Shown: positions 58,134-64,000 of the stretch, in pieces
How positions within the stretch are numbered: position 1 is the stretch's first letter
Layout of the letters: the number at the start of each line of letters is the position of its first letter
DNA from: Citrobacter sp. RHB25-C09
GTDB taxonomy: Bacteria; Pseudomonadota; Gammaproteobacteria; Enterobacterales; Enterobacteriaceae
Length of the DNA stretch: 64,000 nt
Assembly (NCBI RefSeq): GCF_013836145.1
Contig: NZ_CP057483.1
Span: forward strand, 3,658,001 to 3,722,000
Reading direction: 5' to 3'
Translations under genes and position numbers: made by a program
Notes under the pieces: model-generated
Seen by the model: the letters and a program-made list of their open reading frames with translations, nothing else
Told to the model about the DNA's origin: nothing
Database searches by the model: none

Positions 58134-59141
58134 CTACAATAGCGCCGAAATATCATCAAACAGGGAACGCGTAATCGTCACCCCTTCCAGTTGCGATTTC
58201 TCACGTGAGGTAAAGCGTCGCTCGCCCGGCAGACGTGCGCCTTGATCCTGCATCGCCGCAAACAACGTTTCCGCCCGATCAAGGTGTATTTCAGCCTCTT
58301 CGCCCAGGAAGCGGGTAGGATCGAGCGCCAGAATGAGTTCGCCGCCGTAGGGTAAACCGCCCGCACCTTCATCCCAGGCCAAAGACTCGGCGCTGGTCAT
58401 ATCGCCAATAAGCGGCCCGGCAAGCAGCTCCACCATCGCGGCAAACGCGGATCCCTTATGGCCGCCAAAGGTCAGCATCGCGCCGTTTAGCACCGCCTGC
58501 GGATCGGTAGAAGGTTTGCCTTCCTGGTCAATCCCCCAGCCCTCAGGAATGGCTTTTCCTGCACGATGATGTAACTGGATCTCACCCCGCGCCGCCGCGC
58601 TGGTCGCCATATCAAAAATATAGGGCGGCTTACCTTTACGCGGCCAGCCGAAGGCAATCGGGTTGGTACCAAACAGCGGACGCGTGCCCCCCGCCGGCGC
58701 AACCCAGGCGTGGCTTGGCGTACAGGCGTAGCCGACCAGTCCGGCATCGGTGAGCGGTTCGATGTCCGCAAACAGCGCGGAAAAATGCACGCAGCGGTTG
58801 ATCGCCAGCGCCGCAATCCCGCACGCTTTGGCTTTGCTGATAAGCAACGGCAGCGCCTGCTCGTAGGCCACCAGCGAGAACGCGCCGCCTGCATCGGCTT
58901 TAACAATCGCCGGGGCCTGGTCAATAATCACTGGCCGCGCATCGGCAGAGACTTTCCCTTTTCGCAGCGTTTCGACGATCCCCAGTAGCCGCCACAGCCC
59001 GTGTGACGCACAGCCGTCCCGCTCTCCCGCCGTCACGTTACGCGCGATCGCATCGGCGTGTTCAGCGCTAAACCCATTCTTGCTTAGCACGTCGCGTGCC
59101 AGCGCGTAAGCCTCCGATATTGCGAGGTTTACTGTTTCCAT
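58134..59141 (-). CDS. Ldh_2 (malate/L-lactate/YiaK/DpkA-like) oxidoreductase
   Basis: NAD(P)-dependent reductase of the family that includes malate and ureidoglycolate dehydrogenases, YiaK (2,3-diketo-gulonate reductase) and DpkA (cyclic imine reductase). It is 335 residues. Typical segments are the catalytic His region ASHGLWRL, INRCVHFSALFADIEPL, LFGTNPIAFGWPRKG, FDMATSAAARGEI and GGHKGSAFAAMVELLAG. It has its own promoter region, shared with btsT. The role in the cluster is unclear: it could reduce a keto or imine by-product, or generate the hexosaminate precursor. Confidence 0.85.
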   Translation of the reverse strand: METVNLAISEAYALARDVLSKNGFSAEHADAIARNVTAGERDGCASHGLWRLLGIVETLRKGKVSADARPVIIDQAPAIVKADAGGAFSLVAYEQALPLLISKAKACGIAALAINRCVHFSALFADIEPLTDAGLVGYACTPSHAWVAPAGGTRPLFGTNPIAFGWPRKGKPPYIFDMATSAAARGEIQLHHRAGKAIPEGWGIDQEGKPSTDPQAVLNGAMLTFGGHKGSAFAAMVELLAGPLIGDMTSAESLAWDEGAGGLPYGGELILALDPTRFLGEEAEIHLDRAETLFAAMQDQGARLPGERRFTSREKSQLEGVTITRSLFDDISALL

Positions 59142-59211
59142 GTTCTTCTCCTTATAAGGTTTTCGGCAATAAGCGTAGACGCTAATCTCGATTCGCTGGC
59201 AAACTTTCTAT

Positions 59212-59227
59212 TGTGATCTCAATCACA
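59212..59227. promoter_or_regulatory. CRP site upstream of btsT
   Basis: TGTGATCTCAATCACA is a perfect CRP consensus (TGTGA-N6-TCACA). It lies between the divergent Ldh_2 and btsT genes. It fits known cAMP-CRP control of btsT in E. coli and may also serve the Ldh_2 gene. Confidence 0.9.
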
Positions 59228-59255
59228 TAATTGCATCGGTATTGCGATCTCCTTT

Positions 59256-59281
59256 ACCGCTTACTGACACTCCTGACCGCT
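59256..59281 (+). promoter_or_regulatory. BtsR (YehT) binding repeats upstream of btsT
   Basis: Two direct ACCGCT repeats 20 bp apart start to start, two helical turns, matching the ACC(G/A)CT direct-repeat site for the pyruvate-sensing BtsSR system. They lie about 155 bases before the btsT start. Confidence 0.82.
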
Positions 59282-59435
59282 TAACTCTGCATTTGACCAC
59301 TCACATATTTACTGAACTTTACGCGCGCGATGATCTGGCAAGATCCCCACAGCATAGCAGTCCATTTACCTCTTCAAACGCAACTCAACCAAACGGCTTC
59401 GGCCAATTTTTAATCTTAAAAAACCAGGTTTTACT

Positions 59436-61586
59436 ATGGATACTAAAAAGATATTCAAGCACATACCCTGGGTGATCCTCGGGATCATCGGGGCCTTCTG
59501 CCTCTCGGTAGTGGCCTTACGTCGGGGTGAACACGTCAGCGCACTGTGGATCGTGGTTGCTTCCGTGTCGGTATATCTGGTGGCTTACCGCTACTACAGC
59601 CTTTACATCGCCCAGAAGGTGATGAAGCTCGACCCTACACGCTCGACGCCTGCGGTCATCAATAATGATGGCCTGAACTATGTCCCGACCAACCGCTACG
59701 TGCTGTTCGGTCACCACTTCGCCGCTATCGCCGGTGCAGGTCCGTTAGTGGGGCCGGTTCTGGCAGCACAGATGGGCTACCTGCCGGGTACCCTGTGGCT
59801 GCTGGCGGGCGTAGTGCTGGCCGGTGCAGTGCAGGACTTCATGGTGCTGTTTATCTCTTCTCGCCGTAACGGCGCATCTCTGGGTGAGATGATCAAAGAA
59901 GAGATGGGCCCGGTACCGGGGACGATCGCCCTGTTCGGCTGCTTCTTAATCATGATCATCATCCTCGCCGTGCTGGCGCTGATCGTGGTAAAAGCACTGG
60001 CCGAAAGCCCGTGGGGTGTATTCACCGTTTGCTCTACGGTGCCTATCGCGCTGTTCATGGGGATCTACATGCGATTCCTGCGTCCAGGACGCGTGGGTGA
60101 AGTGTCAGTAATCGGTATCGTTCTGCTGGTGGCTTCCATCTATTTCGGCGGCGTGATTGCCCACGACCCTTACTGGGGCCCGGCGCTGACCTTTAAAGAC
60201 ACCACCATTACCTTCGCCCTGATCGGCTATGCGTTTATCTCTGCGCTGCTGCCGGTATGGCTGATTCTCGCACCGCGCGACTATCTGGCTACCTTCCTGA
60301 AGATCGGCGTTATCGTCGGCCTGGCGCTGGGTATCGTGATCCTGAACCCAGAGCTAAAAATGCCAGCGATGACGCAGTATATCGACGGCACCGGTCCGTT
60401 GTGGAAAGGAGCACTGTTCCCGTTCCTGTTCATTACCATCGCTTGTGGTGCGGTATCTGGCTTCCACGCCCTGATCTCCTCCGGTACCACGCCGAAACTG
60501 CTGGCCTGTGAAACCGACGCGCGTTTCATCGGCTACGGCGCGATGTTGATGGAATCCTTCGTGGCGATTATGGCGCTGGTTGCGGCATCCATCATCGAAC
60601 CGGGTCTGTATTTCGCGATGAACACCCCGCCTGCTGGCCTTGGCATCACCATGCCAAACCTGCATGAAATGGGTGGCGAGAACGCGCCGTTGATTATGGC
60701 GCAACTGAAAGATGTGACGGCACATGCGGCCGCGACCGTGAGCTCCTGGGGCTTCGTGATTTCACCTGAGCAGATCCTGCAAACGGCGAAAGACATCGGC
60801 GAACCGTCCGTACTGAACCGCGCGGGTGGCGCACCAACGCTGGCTGTGGGTATTGCACACGTCTTCCATAAAGTACTGCCGATGGCTGACATGGGCTTCT
60901 GGTACCACTTCGGTATTCTGTTCGAAGCGCTGTTCATCCTGACCGCACTGGATGCGGGTACCCGTTCTGGCCGCTTTATGCTGCAAGACCTGCTGGGTAA
61001 CTTCGTACCGTTCCTGAAGAAAACCGACTCTCTGGTTGCGGGCATTATCGGTACTGCGGGCTGTGTGGGTCTGTGGGGCTACCTGCTGTATCAGGGCGTG
61101 GTCGATCCGCTGGGCGGCGTGAAGAGCCTGTGGCCGCTGTTCGGTATCTCTAACCAGATGCTGGCTGCCGTGGCGCTGGTTCTGGGCACCGTGGTACTGA
61201 TTAAAATGCAGCGCACCAAATACATCTGGGTCACCGTCGTCCCTGCAGTATGGCTGCTGATCTGCACCACCTGGGCACTGGGTCTGAAACTGTTCAGCGC
61301 CAATCCGCAGATGGAAGGCTTCTTCTACATGGCTAACCAGTACAAAGAGAAGATTGCTAACGGCGGCGAACTGACCGCCCAGCAGATTGCCAACATGAAC
61401 CACATCGTTGTTAACAACTACACCAACGCAGGCCTGAGTATCCTGTTCCTGGTGGTGGTGTACAGCATTATCTTCTACGGTTTCAAGACCTGGTTGAAAG
61501 TGCGCAACGTGGACAAACGTACCGATAAAGAAACTCCGTACGTTCCGGTTCCTGAAGGCGGCGTGAAGACCTCTTCACATCACTAA
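59436..61586 (+). CDS. btsT: Pyruvate:H+ symporter BtsT (YjiY)
   Basis: High-affinity pyruvate importer of the CstA family. It is 716 residues, identical in length to E. coli, with about 18 hydrophobic segments. Conserved stretches are GLNYVPTNRYVLFGHHFAAIAGAGPLVGPVLAAQMGY near the N-terminus and SGTTPKLL, TALDAGTRSGRFMLQD later. Upstream CRP and BtsR sites indicate induction by pyruvate when preferred carbon is scarce. It is followed by yjiX and yjiA after a REP pair. Confidence 0.97.
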   Translation: MDTKKIFKHIPWVILGIIGAFCLSVVALRRGEHVSALWIVVASVSVYLVAYRYYSLYIAQKVMKLDPTRSTPAVINNDGLNYVPTNRYVLFGHHFAAIAGAGPLVGPVLAAQMGYLPGTLWLLAGVVLAGAVQDFMVLFISSRRNGASLGEMIKEEMGPVPGTIALFGCFLIMIIILAVLALIVVKALAESPWGVFTVCSTVPIALFMGIYMRFLRPGRVGEVSVIGIVLLVASIYFGGVIAHDPYWGPALTFKDTTITFALIGYAFISALLPVWLILAPRDYLATFLKIGVIVGLALGIVILNPELKMPAMTQYIDGTGPLWKGALFPFLFITIACGAVSGFHALISSGTTPKLLACETDARFIGYGAMLMESFVAIMALVAASIIEPGLYFAMNTPPAGLGITMPNLHEMGGENAPLIMAQLKDVTAHAAATVSSWGFVISPEQILQTAKDIGEPSVLNRAGGAPTLAVGIAHVFHKVLPMADMGFWYHFGILFEALFILTALDAGTRSGRFMLQDLLGNFVPFLKKTDSLVAGIIGTAGCVGLWGYLLYQGVVDPLGGVKSLWPLFGISNQMLAAVALVLGTVVLIKMQRTKYIWVTVVPAVWLLICTTWALGLKLFSANPQMEGFFYMANQYKEKIANGGELTAQQIANMNHIVVNNYTNAGLSILFLVVVYSIIFYGFKTWLKVRNVDKRTDKETPYVPVPEGGVKTSSHH

Positions 61587-61590
61587 ACCT

Positions 61591-61680
61591 GATGCCGGGT
61601 GGCGCTACGCTTACCCGGCCTACAAATCATGCGTTCCGCAATAAAGTAGGCCGGATAAGGCGTTAGCCGCCATCCGGCTT
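61591..61680. repeat. REP/BIME pair between btsT and yjiX
   Basis: Facing palindromes GATGCCGGGTGGCGC...TTACCCGGCCTAC and AGTAGGCCGGATAAGGCG...GCCGCCATCCGGC. They lie inside the probable btsT-yjiX-yjiA unit and could lower downstream expression. Confidence 0.88.
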
Positions 61681-61702
61681 TAATCATTAACAGGACGGCA
61701 GA

Positions 61703-61906
61703 ATGTTTGGTAACTTAGGGCAGGCTAAAAAGTACCTCGGCCAGGCGGCGAAGATGTTGATTGGCATTCCAGACTACGACAACTACGTCGAGCATATGCA
61801 GACCAACCATCCTGATAAGCCGTACATGAGCTATGAAGAATTCTTCCGCGAGCGCCAGCAGGCGCGCTACGGCGGCGACGGTAAAGGCGGCATGCGCTGC
61901 TGTTAG
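61703..61906 (+). CDS. yjiX: YbdD/YjiX family small protein
   Basis: 67-residue protein of the DUF466 (YbdD/YjiX) family that regularly accompanies CstA-type pyruvate transporters. Conserved are [15 protein letters not shown] and [17 protein letters not shown], with a C-terminal Cys-Cys. The biochemical role is not known; a link to transporter function is inferred from constant co-occurrence. It is 12 bases upstream of yjiA. Confidence 0.94.
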   Translation: MFGNLGQAKKYLGQAAKMLIGIPDYDNYVEHMQTNHPDKPYMSYEEFFRERQQARYGGDGKGGMRCC

Positions 61907-61918
61907 AAGGAGAAGTGA

Positions 61919-62875
61919 ATGACCCCGATTGCAGTCACCCTACTCACCGGTTTTCTGGGCGCAGGTAAAACAACCCTGTTGCGCCACATCCTTAACGAAC
62001 AGCACGGCTATAAAATTGCTGTTATCGAAAATGAATTCGGCGAAGTTTCCGTAGACGATCAGCTGATTGGCGATCGTGCTACCCAGATCAAAACGCTGAC
62101 CAACGGTTGCATCTGCTGCACCCGTTCGAACGAACTTGAAGACGCCCTGTTAGACCTGCTTGATAACCTTGACAAAGGCAACATCAACTTCGACCGTCTG
62201 GTCATTGAGTGCACCGGCATGGCCGATCCCGGGCCGATCATTCAGACCTTTTTCTCCCATGAAGTGATTTGCCAGCGCTACCTGCTGGACGGCGTCATTG
62301 CGCTGGTTGATACCGTTCACGCGGATGAACAGATGAACCAGTTCACCATCGCTCAGTCGCAGGTGGGCTATGCCGACCGCATTCTGCTGACCAAAACCGA
62401 CGTCGCAGGCGATAGCGAAAAACTGCGTGAGCGCCTGGCGCGCATCAACGCCCGTGCCCCGGTGTACACCGTAACGCATGGCGATATCGATCTCTCCCTG
62501 CTGTTCGACACCAACGGCTTTATGCTCGAAGAGAACGTGGTCAGCGCCAAACCACGCTTCCATTTTATCGCCGACAAGCAAAACGATATCTCGTCAATTG
62601 TGGTGGAATTAGACTACCCGGTAGACATCAGTGAAGTATCGCGAGTCATGGAAAACCTGCTGCTGGAATCTGCGGAAAAGCTGTTACGTTACAAAGGCAT
62701 GCTGTGGATTGACGGCGAGCCAAACCGCCTGCTGTTTCAGGGCGTCCAACGCCTCTACAGCGCCGACTGGGACCGTCCGTGGGGCGATGAACAGCCACAC
62801 AGCACCCTGGTATTTATCGGTATTAATCTGCCGGAAGAAGAGATCCGCGCCGCGTTCGCCGGGTTGAAGAAGTAA
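61919..62875 (+). CDS. yjiA: COG0523 (CobW-family) GTPase YjiA
   Basis: G3E-family metal-binding GTPase, thought to act in metal homeostasis or insertion; its client is unknown. It is 318 residues. Walker A GFLGAGKTT is at 11-19. The metal-binding CxCC motif is C64, C66, C67 (GCICCTRS). The base-recognition motif TKTD is seen at about 160. A C-terminal CobW_C domain (from about 225, HFIADKQNDISS) follows. AGGAG precedes the ATG. Confidence 0.96.
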   Translation: MTPIAVTLLTGFLGAGKTTLLRHILNEQHGYKIAVIENEFGEVSVDDQLIGDRATQIKTLTNGCICCTRSNELEDALLDLLDNLDKGNINFDRLVIECTGMADPGPIIQTFFSHEVICQRYLLDGVIALVDTVHADEQMNQFTIAQSQVGYADRILLTKTDVAGDSEKLRERLARINARAPVYTVTHGDIDLSLLFDTNGFMLEENVVSAKPRFHFIADKQNDISSIVVELDYPVDISEVSRVMENLLLESAEKLLRYKGMLWIDGEPNRLLFQGVQRLYSADWDRPWGDEQPHSTLVFIGINLPEEEIRAAFAGLKK

Positions 62876-62884
62876 TTATCATCA

Positions 62885-62960
62885 ATTGCCCGATGGCGCT
62901 GCGCTTATCGGGCCTGGCAACGCGTAGGCCGGATAAGGCGAAGCCGCCATCCGGCAATGC
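62885..62960. repeat. REP/BIME pair between yjiA and yjiS
   Basis: Facing palindromes TTGCCCGATGGCGC...GCTTATCGGGCC and GTAGGCCGGATAAGGCG...GCCGCCATCCGGCAA, between convergent genes. Confidence 0.88.
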
Positions 62961-62984
62961 GGCTGACAGTTAGCCAACCTGCCG

Positions 62985-63149
62985 TTACTCAACCTGATCC
63001 CGCCTTAACCCCAGATCTTTCAACCGCTCGTCGCTCATCTGCTGCAAAATGCGTCTTGTTTGCGCCCGCAGCCGCCATCGTTGTATTGCTCGCCAGACCT
63101 GTACAAAGCCAATGAACGGCTGTTTCGCTCTGTTCTCGTGAAATTCCAT
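62985..63149 (-). CDS. yjiS: DUF1127 small protein YjiS
   Basis: 54-residue arginine-rich protein, the E. coli YjiS length. My translation begins MEFHENRAKQPFIGFV and ends with the DUF1127 signature (MSDERLKDLGLRRDQVE), so it is a short gene easily missed. GGAGG lies six bases before the ATG. DUF1127 proteins elsewhere have been tied to RNA and phosphate or amino acid metabolism, but the function here is unknown. It is divergent from the MocR-type regulator yjiR. Confidence 0.9.
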   Translation of the reverse strand: MEFHENRAKQPFIGFVQVWRAIQRWRLRAQTRRILQQMSDERLKDLGLRRDQVE

Positions 63150-63204
63150 GCTGTACCTCCCCGCCTCATCAATGACGTTATTCTGGCGCTTTTGCGGAGG
63201 AACA

Positions 63205-63305
63205 ATACAGACTCACAAAACACTTTTATTTAACATACAGATTGGTTAAAACAGTATCTGCACAGCAAATATTGCATCTGTCTGTACTGGTTTTTGTATC
63301 TGTAT
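63205..63305. promoter_or_regulatory. Repeated ATACAGA/TCTGTAT motifs between yjiS and yjiR
   Basis: ATACAGA occurs at 63205-63211 and 63235-63241 (30 bp apart) and its complement TCTGTAT at 63299-63305. Near-copies (GTATCTG, CATCTGTCTGTAC) lie between. Spaced direct and inverted repeats in front of the gene are typical of MocR self-operators, so YjiR binding is inferred. Confidence 0.5.
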
Positions 63306-63326
63306 GGCATCCACGAGGGATACAGC

Positions 63327-64000
63327 ATGGCGCGTTATCAGCATCTGGCCAATTTACTGGCTGAACGTATTGAGCAAGGTCTGTATCGTCACGGGGAGAA
63401 ATTGCCGTCGGTGCGAAGCCTGAGTCAGGAGCACGGGGTCAGTATCAGTACCGTGCAACAGGCGTACCAGACGCTCGAAACGCTGCAGCTCATTACCCCA
63501 CAGCCGCGTTCGGGCTATTTTGTCGCGCCTCGCAAGGCGCAACCGCCAACGCCTCCTATGTCACGACCAGTACAGCGTCCCGTTGAAATCACCCAGTGGG
63601 ATCAGGTGCTGGATATGCTGGCAGGTCATCACGACAAATCCATCATTCCGTTTAGCAGCGGCGTCCCCGATGTCAGCCAGCCCAGCTTAAAACCTCTGTG
63701 GCGAGAATTAAGCCGGGTGTCGCAGCATAATCAGGGGACAGTACTGGGCTATGACGAACTGCCTGGCTGTCGCGAATTACGTCAACAGATTGCGCGACTG
63801 ATGCTTGACGATGGTTCGGTCGTTAACGCCGATGATATCGTGATCACCAACGGCAGCCAGAGCGGAATGTCGCTGGCGCTGCTGGCCGTTTGTCAGGTGG
63901 GGGATATTGTCGCCGTCGAATCTCCGGCCTATTACGGCACCATGCAATTGCTACGCGGCTTAGGGATAAGAGTGATTGAAATCCCCACTGATTCAGAGCA
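63327..64000 (+). CDS. yjiR: MocR-type regulator YjiR (3' end outside window)
   Basis: Fusion of a GntR-type winged helix (about 5-75, LAERIEQGLYRHGEKLPSVRSL and SVSTVQQAYQTLE-like segment) to an aminotransferase fold type I domain. About 224 codons are visible of roughly 470. The visible part of the second domain contains the start of the PLP fold (VLGYDELPGCRELRQQIARL, IVITNGSQSGMSLAL, VAVESPAYYG). The PLP-binding lysine lies beyond the window. The ATG is close to that of E. coli YjiR, with GAGGGA upstream. The target genes are unknown. Confidence 0.93.
   Translation, partial: MARYQHLANLLAERIEQGLYRHGEKLPSVRSLSQEHGVSISTVQQAYQTLETLQLITPQPRSGYFVAPRKAQPPTPPMSRPVQRPVEITQWDQVLDMLAGHHDKSIIPFSSGVPDVSQPSLKPLWRELSRVSQHNQGTVLGYDELPGCRELRQQIARLMLDDGSVVNADDIVITNGSQSGMSLALLAVCQVGDIVAVESPAYYGTMQLLRGLGIRVIEIPTDSE

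Noticed and set aside
59212..59227. Possible RpiR operator in front of the Ldh_2 gene
   Set aside because: The palindrome is a perfect CRP consensus and does not resemble the one at the RpiR gene.
63035..63223. 62-codon minus-strand frame overlapping yjiS
   Set aside because: The frame one register away (62985-63149) gives YjiS with a DUF1127 signature and a good ribosome site, so this one is a shadow.

Overview
The window looks like chromosome of an enterobacterium close to Escherichia and Salmonella, most likely Citrobacter. Almost every protein is recognisably the orthologue of an E. coli K-12 gene. Salmonella/Citrobacter-type accessory genes (a GGDEF enzyme beside fhuF, an orphan PTS EIIC, a GNAT gene) and many REP/BIME palindromes plus one ERIC element sit in the gaps. 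This is inferred from remembered family sequences; no search was run.

Layout. (1) 1-7526 corresponds to the E. coli 65-66 min region: ubiH (cut by the window edge), pepP, ygfB, zapA, 6S RNA, ygfA, serA, rpiA, argP. (2) From 7517 the map jumps to the E. coli 99.8 min region in inverted orientation: nadR, radA, serB, ytjB, lplA, the deo operon (deoCABD), the yjjI/yjjW glycyl-radical pair, yjjV, yjjU, ytjA, osmY, prfC, yjjG, rimI, holD, rsmC and three tRNA-Leu(CAG) genes. (3) 28.3-38.5 kb is an iron and accessory segment: Fur-box genes yjjZ and fhuF flanking a diguanylate cyclase, the L-tartrate genes ttdRABT, an orphan EIIC with a strong palindromic operator, a YbaK-like deacylase, and bglJ/yjjQ. 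(4) 39.0-44.7 kb holds yjjPB, dnaTC, yjjA and opgB. (5) 44.7-50.7 kb holds the L-galactonate genes lgoD, lgoR and lgoT, a GNAT gene and tsr. (6) 50.9-59.1 kb is an accessory catabolic cluster inserted between tsr and btsT. (7) 59.4-64 kb holds btsT, yjiX, yjiA, yjiS and the start of yjiR.

The most interesting part is the cluster at 50.9-59.1 kb. It encodes an RpiR-type regulator, a DgoA-like aldolase, a DgoK-like kinase, a sodium:solute symporter, a RidA protein, an N-acyl-D-amino-acid deacylase, a DSD1-type (D-serine dehydratase-like) PLP enzyme and an Ldh_2-family oxidoreductase. There is no galactonate dehydratase. Read together, the genes suggest an oxidative amino-sugar-acid route: import of an N-acetyl-D-hexosaminate (N-acetyl-D-galactosaminate is the best guess), deacetylation, PLP-dependent loss of water and ammonia assisted by RidA to give 2-keto-3-deoxygalactonate, then phosphorylation and aldol cleavage to pyruvate and glyceraldehyde-3-phosphate. 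This is a hypothesis from gene content.

The other large-scale signal is the argP|nadR junction, which fits one end of a roughly origin-symmetric inversion relative to E. coli. Regulatory sites readable directly include two DeoR operators about 600 bp apart, a CRP half of deoP2, two Fur boxes, a sigma-28 promoter for tsr, and BtsR-type direct repeats with a CRP site ahead of btsT.
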